In this document: positions 1 to 6,225 of the stretch, in pieces | Position numbering within the stretch: the stretch's first letter is position 1 | Layout of the letters: every line of letters begins with the position of its first letter | DNA from: Eubacterium sp. CAG:248 | Lineage (GTDB): Bacteria > Bacillota > Clostridia > Lachnospirales > Lachnospiraceae | Length of the DNA stretch: 6,274 nt | Assembly (NCBI GenBank): GCA_000436475.1 | Contig: FR886227.1 | Location: 1,195 to 7,468 of the forward strand | Reading direction: 5' to 3' | The notes under the pieces: generated by a model | The model's input: only the letters and a program-made list of their open reading frames with translations | Databases searched by the model: none | Told to the model about the DNA's origin: nothing | Made by a program: the position numbers and the translations under genes

Positions 1-508
1 TAAATACTGCAATCCTGCAGCCTTCAAAGTGCGAAACATGCCAAAAAGCAGCCGGTGAATCCTCCACCGCAAAGTCAAAAGACATTCCATATAACTGCTC
101 TAAGGTCAGATTATAAACATAATCCTGCTTACAGGTTTCACGCCCATATTTATCCACACAATATAAAGGCACTCTTTCAAGCTTATGTTCATCAAGCCAG
201 AGCCTTGAGGGTTCATATGAATTAAAAGGTCTTCCAGTAATAATGGAAACCTCGTGTCCCATATCAACCCACTTATTAATCGTCTCTGATGCTCCTGGCG
301 TTTCCTCATAATTCAGAAGATTATCCGGAAAATGTCCTGCTTTCATCAATTCTTCATATTGACTATCCGTTAAATCAAAGGTTTTCTTAAGATTGAAAAA
401 CTGCACCTCTCTATATGGCACATCTATGCCAAACATTTGCTTTGCAATTTTTGTGAAAGCAAGTGCAGTTTCACATAATACATCATCAAAATCTATATAT
501 ATTCTCAT
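1..508 (-). CDS. HAD-superfamily 5'-nucleotidase, NT5C-like (C-terminus beyond window)
   Basis: Likely a cytosolic HAD phosphatase that removes phosphate from (deoxy)ribonucleoside monophosphates. The first 169 residues are readable. HAD motif I is IDFDDVL (nucleophile Asp6, acid/base Asp8), motif II is ITGRP (Thr91) and motif IV is VEDSP (Glu149, Asp150); Lys127 is a possible motif III lysine. The cap region between motifs I and II is short and helical, as in NT5C-type enzymes of about 180-190 residues, so perhaps 10-20 residues are missing off the left edge. The start ATG at 508 is preceded by AGGAG (complement of 519-523) at a suitable distance. It is separated from the upstream HEAT-repeat gene by a terminator, so it probably has its own promoter. 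A TATAAT at 567-562 is present but has no convincing -35. Substrate is inferred from family resemblance only; a generic HAD phosphatase is the alternative. Confidence 0.8.
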   Translation of the reverse strand, partial: MRIYIDFDDVLCETALAFTKIAKQMFGIDVPYREVQFFNLKKTFDLTDSQYEELMKAGHFPDNLLNYEETPGASETINKWVDMGHEVSIITGRPFNSYEPSRLWLDEHKLERVPLYCVDKYGRETCKQDYVYNLTLEQLYGMSFDFAVEDSPAAFWHVSHFEGCRIAVF

Positions 509-579
509 CTATTATTTACTCCTGTTATAGGTTTTTGGCGTATCAGATTGACCATGATATCATTATATTACTATATTTT

Positions 580-630
580 AAAAAATCCCTCAAGCAGACA
601 TAGTTGTTCTTTCTACTATCTGCTTGAGGG
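580..630 (-). terminator. Intrinsic terminator of the HEAT-repeat gene
   Basis: A perfect 12-bp stem, CCCTCAAGCAGA (587-598) with TCTGCTTGAGGG (619-630), closes a 20-nt loop. Read on the minus strand it is followed by ATTTTTT (586-580). The T-run is present only on the minus side, so the hairpin ends transcripts coming from the gene at 1014-670 and insulates the nucleotidase gene. Confidence 0.9.
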
Positions 631-669
631 AAATATTAACTGGTATAACAAATGTAAAATCTGTTTTTA

Positions 670-1014
670 TTATGAACGGTGATGAAGCTCCTGTACAGTC
701 CTGCTTATCTCTTCCCTGACCTTTTCATCCTCCTTAGGAATCTTGTTCAGCTTTTCAAGAAGATCTGCAGTGTTATGCTCACAACCGACTTTTCTTAATG
801 ACTCACATGCTGCAAACACAACATCCTCATCATTATCATCAATCAGTCTTAACAAAAGATCAACACTACTGTTATTATCATTGGCTCCTAGTGTCTTTGC
901 AAGTGCAAGCTTTTCTTCCTTTGTGCCATGTACATAATCTGCCAGCACATAAAAATCATTTTTCTTTACAAGATGCTCTATCTTTTCACTAACTGTCTTT
1001 TTCTTAAATAACAT
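670..1014 (-). CDS. Small HEAT-repeat domain protein
   Basis: A predicted soluble, all-helical, strongly charged cytoplasmic protein of 114 residues with no signal peptide or membrane segment. The clearest HEAT unit is at about residues 51-77, where a helix VDLLLRLIDD is followed by the typical D-x-D-V-x-x-A-A turn and helix, ending in LRKVG. A less conserved unit precedes it (about 20-43) and a helical tail with many Glu and Lys follows. HEAT repeats usually form protein-binding scaffolds; no catalytic residues are seen, so the partner is unknown. Two in-frame ATGs exist, at 1020 and 1014. The Shine-Dalgarno GAGG (complement of 1023-1026) is only 2 nt from the first and 8 nt from the second, so 1014 is preferred; the longer form would have 116 residues. 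It is divergent from the LysR regulator and shares its control region, which suggests LysR control. Confidence 0.82.
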   Translation of the reverse strand: MLFKKKTVSEKIEHLVKKNDFYVLADYVHGTKEEKLALAKTLGANDNNSSVDLLLRLIDDNDEDVVFAACESLRKVGCEHNTADLLEKLNKIPKEDEKVREEISRTVQELHHRS

Positions 1015-1099
1015 ATTCATTTCCTCGCTTTCATGCTAAAGGTTAAAAACCGCATACCCAAAAAACGATATGTAATAATCAGCCTCTTTCTTATAACTT

Positions 1100-1128
1100 A
1101 TTATATTATCGCGCTTAAGATATGTAAA
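1100..1128 (-). promoter_or_regulatory. Promoter of the HEAT-repeat gene
   Basis: Read on the minus strand, TTTACA (1128-1123) and a perfect TATAAT (1105-1100) are separated by 17 nt. Transcription would begin near 1093, leaving a leader of about 80 nt before the ATG at 1014. The -35 hexamer lies inside the left arm of an inverted repeat shared with the opposing lysR promoter. Confidence 0.75.
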
Positions 1129-1174
1129 ATGTATATTTTATATAACGCTTATATAATATTTACATATACATTTT
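1120..1174. promoter_or_regulatory. Candidate LysR-type operator region between divergent promoters
   Basis: Nested dyads fill this stretch. ATATGTAAA (1120-1128) is matched by TTTACATAT (1159-1167). AAAATGTATAT (1126-1136) is matched by ATATACATTTT (1164-1174). In the middle, TTATATAACGCTTATATAA (1138-1156) is a perfect palindrome around CGC and contains a T-N11-A box (1141-1153), the usual LysR-family site shape. The outer arms include the -35 boxes of both promoters. Autoregulation of the adjacent LysR gene and co-control of the HEAT gene is inferred from this position. Confidence 0.6.
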
Positions 1175-1187
1175 TTATGGTTATACT
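1159..1187 (+). promoter_or_regulatory. Promoter of the LysR-type regulator gene
   Basis: TTTACA (1159-1164), a 17-nt spacer and TATACT (1182-1187) form a good vegetative promoter. The start point would be near 1194, giving a leader of about 67 nt. The -35 mirrors that of the opposing promoter, and the 30 bp between the two -35 boxes hold the central palindrome. Confidence 0.72.
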
Positions 1188-1260
1188 AGATCTTGAATGA
1201 AGAATTGCATAAATTACAGAACAATTAAGCAATCCTAAATCATGAAAGGACAACAACATC

Positions 1261-2142
1261 ATGACACTTGATTATTACAGAATCTTTTACTATGTAGCAA
1301 AATATAAAAGTTTTTCAAAAGCTGCACAGATTCTTGGCAACAACCAGCCTAATATAACAAGATATATCAATCTTCTTGAACACGAGCTTGGATGTAACTT
1401 ATGTGTAAGGACTCACAAGGGAATATCTCTGACACCGGAAGGACAACTATTGTATGAACATGTCGAAGCTGCTATGTATCAGCTAAAGAATGCACAGGAT
1501 GCCCTTAAGAAAAACCAGAGTCTTGAAAGTGGAACTATAACTATCGGAGTTAGTGATACAGCACTCAGGCTTTATCTTTCAGATAAACTTGAAACCTTTC
1601 TTTCACTATATCCCAATGTAAGAATTAAACTTACTAATAATTTCACCGCTCAAGCTATTACAGCACTTGAAAAGGGACTCGTTGACTTCTGTATTGTTAC
1701 AACACCTTTTTCAATCGACAGAGCATTTACACAGAATACTCTATATACGTTTGAAGAAATATTGATAGGCGGAAGAAAATATGAACACCTTGCGGATAAT
1801 ATCCTTAATATTAATGATTTAAGTTCTTATCCTTACATATCATTAAATGAAGGCTCTGGTTCATACTCGCTGTATTCAGAGTATTTTTATAATAACCATC
1901 TTCATTTTGAACCTGAAATGCTGGTATATTCCACAGACCAGATTATGCCACTCATACGTTCTAATCTGGGACTAGCCTTCTATCCGGAAGAGCTTGCCAC
2001 CGATGAGCTTAATAAAGGAAATATATATAACATTAAACTGAACGAACCCGTACCACAAAGACAGGTGTGTCTAATACAGGACACCAGAAGAATTCAGAGT
2101 ATAGCTGTAAAACGCTTTTTAGATATATTATTACAGAAATGA
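1261..2142 (+). CDS. LysR-family transcriptional regulator
   Basis: A 293-residue DNA-binding regulator of standard family length. The N-terminal winged helix-turn-helix spans about residues 1-60: YYVAKYKSFSKAAQIL, then a recognition-helix region NNQPNITRYINLLEHELG, then the wing motif RTHKGISLTPEG. A linker helix (about 62-88) leads into the periplasmic-binding-protein-like effector domain, which starts at GTITIGVSD and runs to the end. The family acts as tetramers that respond to a small metabolite; the ligand cannot be read from sequence. The ATG at 1261 has AAAGGA (1245-1250) upstream, 10 nt away. The gene stands alone on the plus strand, divergent from the HEAT-repeat gene and convergent with the DXS-like gene. 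Its most likely targets are itself and the HEAT gene, through the dyads at 1120-1174. Confidence 0.93.
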   Translation: MTLDYYRIFYYVAKYKSFSKAAQILGNNQPNITRYINLLEHELGCNLCVRTHKGISLTPEGQLLYEHVEAAMYQLKNAQDALKKNQSLESGTITIGVSDTALRLYLSDKLETFLSLYPNVRIKLTNNFTAQAITALEKGLVDFCIVTTPFSIDRAFTQNTLYTFEEILIGGRKYEHLADNILNINDLSSYPYISLNEGSGSYSLYSEYFYNNHLHFEPEMLVYSTDQIMPLIRSNLGLAFYPEELATDELNKGNIYNIKLNEPVPQRQVCLIQDTRRIQSIAVKRFLDILLQK

Positions 2143-2207
2143 TATACTTTTTCATATTTTTTAATATACATTTATTCAACTCAAACTACCAATCTGCATA
2201 TTATGTA

Positions 2208-2242
2208 TAAAGCCGCCCATGTAACAGGATACACAGGCGGCT
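2208..2242 (-). terminator. Hairpin terminator of the DXS-like gene in the convergent gap
   Basis: AGCCGCC (2211-2217) pairs with GGCGGCT (2236-2242). After a 2x2 internal loop, TGTA pairs with TACA around a 6-nt loop. On the minus strand the stem is followed by TTTATAC, a short U-run. On the plus strand no T-run follows, so it mainly serves the DXS-like gene ending at 2277, although the GC-rich stem may also slow read-through from lysR. Confidence 0.65.
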
Positions 2243-2276
2243 CACTTCCAAGCAACAAGTAGAAAATTTTAATTAT

Positions 2277-4049
2277 TTAATTAATTTCTACCAACAATTC
2301 TTTTATATCATTCACCATAGCCTCGTTTGTCATGCCAAGCTCCTTTAGAAGCTCTGCCGGATTATAACGGTCATAGAACTTCTTTTCAAGCCCATAATTC
2401 TTAACTTTAACATTACTTGCTGAATAAAAGGCTGCAATCTTGTGCCCAAAGCCTCCATCGACAATACCATCTTCAAGTGTAACTACAAGACTATGATTAT
2501 GACCTATTTCTTCAAGTAAATCTGTATCAAGCGCCGAAGCGAATCTCGGATTAATAAGTGTTGGCGTAAAACCCAATTTTTCCTTTACTGCTGCTGCCAG
2601 ACTTTCACCCATCTGATAGAAATCGCCAAGTGCAATTATAGCTGCTTTCTCACCCTGTTTTTCTACCTTAAACTTTCCTATATTGTCATAATCCTTATCT
2701 GACTCACGTTCGGTTACTTCATTACCAGGAATGAGTATCATAACCGGATGTTCCTTCTGGTCAAGCGACCAGTCAAGCATATTAATATACTCACTCTTTG
2801 AACTCGGTGCTAGTATTACAAGATTAGGTATGTTAGAAAATGCTGATATTCCAAAAATACCAAGATGTGTAACATCTGTAAGTCCTGCAAAACTTGTATA
2901 ATTAAGTAATATTGTAACCGGATTATTATTGATGCATACATCCTGAGATATCTGATCATATGTCCTCTGAATAAATGTCATGTTTGTTACAACAAGTGGC
3001 TTTGCTCCATTCTTAGCTGCTCCTGATGCCATTGCAACTGCCTGCTCCTCTGCTATTCCAACATCAATATACTGATCTCCAAGTTCTTCTCTTAACTCTG
3101 GTGAAAGTCCTACTGCCATTGGCATTGCAGGAGTAATGACGAGCACATCTTTATCTTTCTTTACTTTCTTCACTATATAATCCGCTGTTATTGATGTGTA
3201 ATCTTCGCCATCACCAAAATCTATTGTTGAAAGTCCTGTTTCCCTGTTAAAAGGCATGCACCAGTGCCATGCTTCTTTATTTTCCTCTGCTATCTTGTAA
3301 CCAAGTCCCTTTTCGGTATGAATATGGACAACTATTGGATGTTCAATATCTTTAACCTTCTTAAAAGCATCAATAAGTGTTGGTATGTCATTACCATTTT
3401 CCACATACATATAATCAAGACCAAATGCCTTAAATATGTTGTTCTCAGCCCTTCCTTTAGTTTCACGAAGCTTTGAAAGGTTCTTATATATTCCACCGTG
3501 GTTCTCTGCAATCGCCATTTCGTTATCATTAACAATTATGATAAGGTTAGAGTCAAGCTCACTTCCTGCTACGTTTAAAGCCTCCATGGCTTCTCCACCT
3601 GATAAAGAACCATCTCCTATGAGTGCAATAACATTTCTCTTTTCACCCTTTAAATCTCTTGCCTTAACAAGTCCTGTTGCAAGTGAAATAGATGTAGATG
3701 TGTGTCCCACATTAAACAAATCATGCTCACTCTCATCCGGATTAGTATAACCTGAATCCTCCGAAAAATGATCCTCATAAATATATCCTGCTTTTCTGCC
3801 CGTCAGTATCTTATGAGGGTAGCTCTGATGTGAAACATCAAAAACAAACTGGTCTGTTGGTGAATTGAACACGTAATGTAACGCTATTTCTGCTTCTACT
3901 ATACCAAAATTAGGTCCGAAATGTCCGCCAATCTTTGTTAATCTGTTAAATAATGCTTCTCTAATTTCTGCTGCAAGCTTATCTAACTCATCAACCTTGA
4001 ATTTCTTAACATCCGTTGCTTCATTTATACGTTCTATTAATTCATACAT
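2277..4049 (-). CDS. DXS-like thiamine-diphosphate enzyme (divergent 1-deoxy-D-xylulose-5-phosphate synthase paralog)
   Basis: True DXS joins pyruvate and glyceraldehyde-3-phosphate to make DXP for isoprenoids, thiamine and pyridoxal. This 590-residue cytoplasmic protein has the same three domains: ThDP-binding (about 1-270), pyrimidine-binding (about 285-440) and transketolase C-terminal (about 455-585). Conserved features are GGHFGPN with His43 (E. coli His49), DVSHQSYPHKILTG, GDG (145-147) through NDNEM for Mg-ThDP, His262 (His299), catalytic Glu334 in DVGIAEE (Glu370), Arg362 (Arg398) and His395 (His431). Acceptor-site changes are clear: the DRAG arginine (Arg420) is Tyr384, Asp427 is Thr391, Tyr392 is Asn356, and YPRGN with Arg478 is shortened to IPGN (440-443). 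The loop of E. coli residues roughly 183-238 is also shortened. An upstream GTG at 4064 would add five residues, but GGAG lies 9 nt before the ATG at 4049, so 4049 is chosen. Genuine DXS activity is uncertain. Confidence 0.85.
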   Translation of the reverse strand: MYELIERINEATDVKKFKVDELDKLAAEIREALFNRLTKIGGHFGPNFGIVEAEIALHYVFNSPTDQFVFDVSHQSYPHKILTGRKAGYIYEDHFSEDSGYTNPDESEHDLFNVGHTSTSISLATGLVKARDLKGEKRNVIALIGDGSLSGGEAMEALNVAGSELDSNLIIIVNDNEMAIAENHGGIYKNLSKLRETKGRAENNIFKAFGLDYMYVENGNDIPTLIDAFKKVKDIEHPIVVHIHTEKGLGYKIAEENKEAWHWCMPFNRETGLSTIDFGDGEDYTSITADYIVKKVKKDKDVLVITPAMPMAVGLSPELREELGDQYIDVGIAEEQAVAMASGAAKNGAKPLVVTNMTFIQRTYDQISQDVCINNNPVTILLNYTSFAGLTDVTHLGIFGISAFSNIPNLVILAPSSKSEYINMLDWSLDQKEHPVMILIPGNEVTERESDKDYDNIGKFKVEKQGEKAAIIALGDFYQMGESLAAAVKEKLGFTPTLINPRFASALDTDLLEEIGHNHSLVVTLEDGIVDGGFGHKIAAFYSASNVKVKNYGLEKKFYDRYNPAELLKELGMTNEAMVNDIKELLVEIN

Positions 4050-4081
4050 ATTCTTTCTCTCCACAATATATAAATATTACC

Positions 4082-4092
4082 CGTATTATACG
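4082..4092 (-). promoter_or_regulatory. Proximal -10 element and palindrome upstream of the DXS-like gene
   Basis: A perfect TATAAT (4090-4085 on the minus strand) lies about 36 nt before the ATG at 4049 and sits inside an exact palindrome, CGTAT-T-ATACG. The best-placed -35 candidate (TGTTAT) is poor, so this promoter would need an activator, or the palindrome is an operator over a start site. Confidence 0.4.
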
Positions 4093-4127
4093 ATATATAT
4101 TCTACTCATAACACGAATTTATATCAG

Positions 4128-4156
4128 TTTATCACCTAAAGTTTACTTTAAGTCAA
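4128..4156 (-). promoter_or_regulatory. Distal candidate promoter of the DXS-like gene with a dyad in its spacer
   Basis: On the minus strand TTGACT (4156-4151), a 17-nt spacer and GATAAA (4133-4128) make a moderate promoter. The spacer contains the perfect dyad TAAAGT-TT-ACTTTA (4137-4150), suitable for a repressor or a spacer-binding activator. Which of the two promoters is used cannot be told from sequence. Confidence 0.4.
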
Positions 4157-4210
4157 TTCGTATATATTAAAATACTATTAACATTTTATTAAATTCAACT
4201 TAATACTGCT

Positions 4211-5620
4211 TTATTTGTGATAATTAGTAAGCTTTTCATACATCTGCTTTATATATCCATCCTCTTTAGAATTCACAAACACTGTTTTATTGCTGCTTTT
4301 TATCATAAGCACCGGAGAATAGCCATCCCATATAAAAAGCATACATTTACCATATGTCCTGCCCTTATAATTACCTATATCATATTCGTTAGTAGAGCCT
4401 CCATTAGTTCTTGTAAAGTTATCCTTAGGCATCTCATTAAAAAGCTGCACTTCCTGTATGTCATTTATATTTATACTACATTTATAACCTCCTCCTGCTG
4501 CCATAAATGTATCATCTGCTATATAAACATTCATCTTTACATGTATAAATGGAACAAGTACCGCCACAGTAAATATGCATGAAGCTGTTATAACAACAGT
4601 AAGTATTCCTACAAGAATCTGTGCGCCTCTGTTCGCATAGTTAAATGCATAATTCATGTCATACATTCTGTTCTTTATAAGCATATGTCTATCATTAGGA
4701 TTGTAATAAAATCCGTACTTCCAGTATTCATCATCATCTACATACAACGGTGTATCATCGGCTGCCAGTACCTCTGTTCTTTTTCTTCTTGCCAGAACGA
4801 AAAACACTATCATAATTATACTTCCAGTAAAATTCACGATTGAATATACAATAATATCAGTTCCATACAAAATACCATGCAGCATATACTCTGTGGCAAT
4901 ATAACTAAATGCTATCGTATTAAACAGGCTCATCATTATAAGTCCAAGTGACACATATTTTTTATATATCTGGTTCATTGTTATATTAACATCGGAATTC
5001 TCGCTATATACTGTGCGTTCTCTGGAATTAACATATATATTAAATATATACAACACAACCGCTACTACAATTGATACTATAAAATATATATTCATATCTC
5101 TGAATAACATATCTGAATGTCTCACAAGAACAACTGGTATGTATATAACTGCTGTCAGTACTATAAGCATCCAGTGATACTTCATACTAACAGAGGTCTT
5201 TCCATTAGAAGCTGAAAGCCTTGTATCAATATATACTTTTTTCTGTTCCTCAATAAGCCAGCCATTTTTCATCTTAAGTTCATACATTTTCCTGTGGCCG
5301 ACTATGACAATAAGCTGTATTCCTACGGTATATACGAATATCCACAATATATATATGAATATCGATATAATCATATTCACAACACATATACCACATATTA
5401 CAATCGATAATACAATATTAATATTGTTAAATACATTAAACTGCTTTTTTGTCCTGCTCATCAAAGAAGTTACTTCTGCAGCTTCTTTCTTCTCTGCTGG
5501 TATATGGACTCCCAGATACATACCAGCCTTATATTCAAAGCTTGACACCATCGTTAATCTCATAATCATTATTATAAATAAATTGGTTACAAAAAACATA
5601 ACTGCCATAAATATTTCCAT
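4211..5620 (-). CDS. Multi-pass membrane protein with DUF5808-like segment and PH-like C-terminal domain
   Basis: A 469-residue integral membrane protein of unknown function. Hydrophobic segments lie at about residues 2-22, 67-87, 88-108, 150-167, 176-197, 223-243, 252-277 and 335-362, giving about eight helices. After helix 1, YLGVHIPAEKKEAAEV resembles the 'lGVRVP' segment of DUF1648-type membrane proteins. After helix 7, DDDEYWKYGFYYNPND (295-310) is the hallmark of DUF5808. The soluble C-terminus (about 365-469), with IADDTFMAAGGGYKCSI and a closing helix, looks like a bacterial PH-like fold. The ATG at 5620 has GGAG (5629-5626) 5 nt upstream. It follows the YtrA-type GntR gene on the same strand after a 160-bp gap; this pairing is common in Firmicutes and suggests a cell-envelope or membrane-stress role. 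No strong terminator is seen after it. Confidence 0.82.
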   Translation of the reverse strand: MEIFMAVMFFVTNLFIIMIMRLTMVSSFEYKAGMYLGVHIPAEKKEAAEVTSLMSRTKKQFNVFNNINIVLSIVICGICVVNMIISIFIYILWIFVYTVGIQLIVIVGHRKMYELKMKNGWLIEEQKKVYIDTRLSASNGKTSVSMKYHWMLIVLTAVIYIPVVLVRHSDMLFRDMNIYFIVSIVVAVVLYIFNIYVNSRERTVYSENSDVNITMNQIYKKYVSLGLIMMSLFNTIAFSYIATEYMLHGILYGTDIIVYSIVNFTGSIIMIVFFVLARRKRTEVLAADDTPLYVDDDEYWKYGFYYNPNDRHMLIKNRMYDMNYAFNYANRGAQILVGILTVVITASCIFTVAVLVPFIHVKMNVYIADDTFMAAGGGYKCSININDIQEVQLFNEMPKDNFTRTNGGSTNEYDIGNYKGRTYGKCMLFIWDGYSPVLMIKSSNKTVFVNSKEDGYIKQMYEKLTNYHK

Positions 5621-5634
5621 ATATGCTCCAATCC

Positions 5635-5677
5635 GCAGCGAAGGAGGATGTTAACCTTTATATCCGCTGCTTTTTTT
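5635..5677 (+). terminator. Terminator-like hairpin on the strand opposite the membrane-protein gene
   Basis: GCAGCG (5635-5640) pairs with CGCTGC (5665-5670) and is followed directly by seven T residues (5671-5677) and more T-rich sequence. An alternative inner stem GGAT/ATCC is possible. The T-run exists only on the plus strand, yet no plus-strand gene lies upstream. It may end antisense transcription entering from the membrane-protein gene, or be part of the inverted-repeat element at 5635-5745. Confidence 0.5.
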
Positions 5678-5745
5678 ATTTATTCTTTATCTGCCCATAC
5701 ACTCACGAACCCGCACTTTCACGCTCTTGCGTCCTTCTTCGCAGC
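5635..5745. repeat. 111-bp inverted-repeat element in the gntR-membrane protein gap
   Basis: The ends are imperfect inverted repeats: GCAGCGAAGGAGGATGT (5635-5651) against the complement of 5729-5745, matching at 13 of 17 positions. The right half (about 5691-5746) is visibly richer in G+C than the flanks and pyrimidine-rich on the plus strand. Read as plus-strand RNA, the mismatch at 5644/5736 becomes a G-U wobble, and 14 consecutive pairs (5638-5651 with 5729-5742) can form. On the minus strand the right half also holds a small hairpin ACGC-AAGA-GCGT. It contains no convincing ORF. It could be a MITE-like or dispersed intergenic repeat, or a structured leader of the membrane-protein mRNA. 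No target-site duplication is evident. Confidence 0.45.
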
Positions 5746-5780
5746 CGTTTCCTTTTCTTTTAAACTCATTATATTATAAT

Positions 5781-6182
5781 TTACTCAGTTATAACTTGCT
5801 TCTCTTCTACACACTTCATCTTAGAATATATCTTGTCACACATATTAAGAAAATCTTTTTTATCCATACCTGTTATACTTGCTTCTGCTGACAATAGCTC
5901 AAGTTCTGCTTCCAACTTTTCCCGGAACACAATATCCATATCAATATTCTTAGCAACAACAGCACCATGTCTTCTGTCTATATTTATATAGCCTTCTGTC
6001 TTTAATATCTGATATGTCTTATTGACTGTCATTGTATTAACGCCTGCATCTTCTGCTAACTGCCTTACCGTTGGAAGACTTTCACCAGGCTTTAACTCAC
6101 CATGTCCTATTCCCATAACTATCTGGTTACGCAGCTGGACATATATTGGAATACTGCTGTTCATATCTAATTCGATAATCAT
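5781..6182 (-). CDS. GntR-family transcriptional regulator, YtrA subfamily
   Basis: A 133-residue repressor-type regulator. The winged helix-turn-helix (about residues 8-78) shows the full family signature: IPIYVQLRNQI, GELKPGESLPTVRQLAEDAG, then VNTMTVNKTYQILKTEGYI and the wing RRHGAVV. The remaining 55 or so residues are helical, the short dimerisation tail of the YtrA subfamily, with no large ligand-binding domain. YtrA-type proteins usually repress their own operon, often one encoding ABC transporters or membrane proteins in envelope stress; here the next gene is the DUF5808-like membrane protein. ATG at 6182 is the only sensible start, although the upstream AAAGAGTG is a weak ribosome site. 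A consensus promoter and a perfect 13-bp inverted repeat lie just upstream, so autorepression is likely. Confidence 0.93.
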   Translation of the reverse strand: MIIELDMNSSIPIYVQLRNQIVMGIGHGELKPGESLPTVRQLAEDAGVNTMTVNKTYQILKTEGYINIDRRHGAVVAKNIDMDIVFREKLEAELELLSAEASITGMDKKDFLNMCDKIYSKMKCVEEKQVITE

Positions 6183-6225
6183 AATAATTCACTCTTTCTT
6201 TTTATACTATATATTAAGCTTTGTC

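Noticed and set aside
106..309. Minus-strand open frame of 67 codons
   Set aside because: It is out of frame within the nucleotidase gene, whose HAD motifs fix the true frame.
554..563. 10-bp palindrome ATGATATCAT near the nucleotidase -10-like sequence
   Set aside because: A palindrome this short and AT-rich is expected by chance here, and no promoter with a good -35 is present to give it meaning.
2211..2242. The hairpin read as the lysR terminator on the plus strand
   Set aside because: No T-run follows the stem on the plus strand, whereas a short one follows on the minus strand, so the minus orientation is preferred.
3436..3750. Plus-strand open frame of 104 codons
   Set aside because: It lies wholly inside the DXS-like gene on the other strand, and its translation resembles no protein family I recognise.
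4217..4582. Plus-strand open frame of 121 codons
   Set aside because: It is a shadow of the membrane-protein gene, with His/Ile/Tyr-rich composition typical of the antisense of AT-rich coding DNA.
5641..5650. Resemblance of CCTCCTT on the minus strand to the 3' end of 16S rRNA
   Set aside because: Only the anti-Shine-Dalgarno core matches; no other rRNA sequence surrounds it, so it is not an rRNA fragment.
5304..5654. Plus-strand open frame of 116 codons
   Set aside because: It is antisense to the well-supported membrane-protein gene, has a low-complexity Ile/Thr/Asn-rich translation and no ribosome site.
5719..5769. A 16-codon minus-strand open frame (MSLKEKETAAKKDARA) in the gntR-membrane protein gap
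   Set aside because: It has no Shine-Dalgarno, is very short and Lys/Ala-rich by composition, and overlaps the inverted-repeat element; there is no support for translation.
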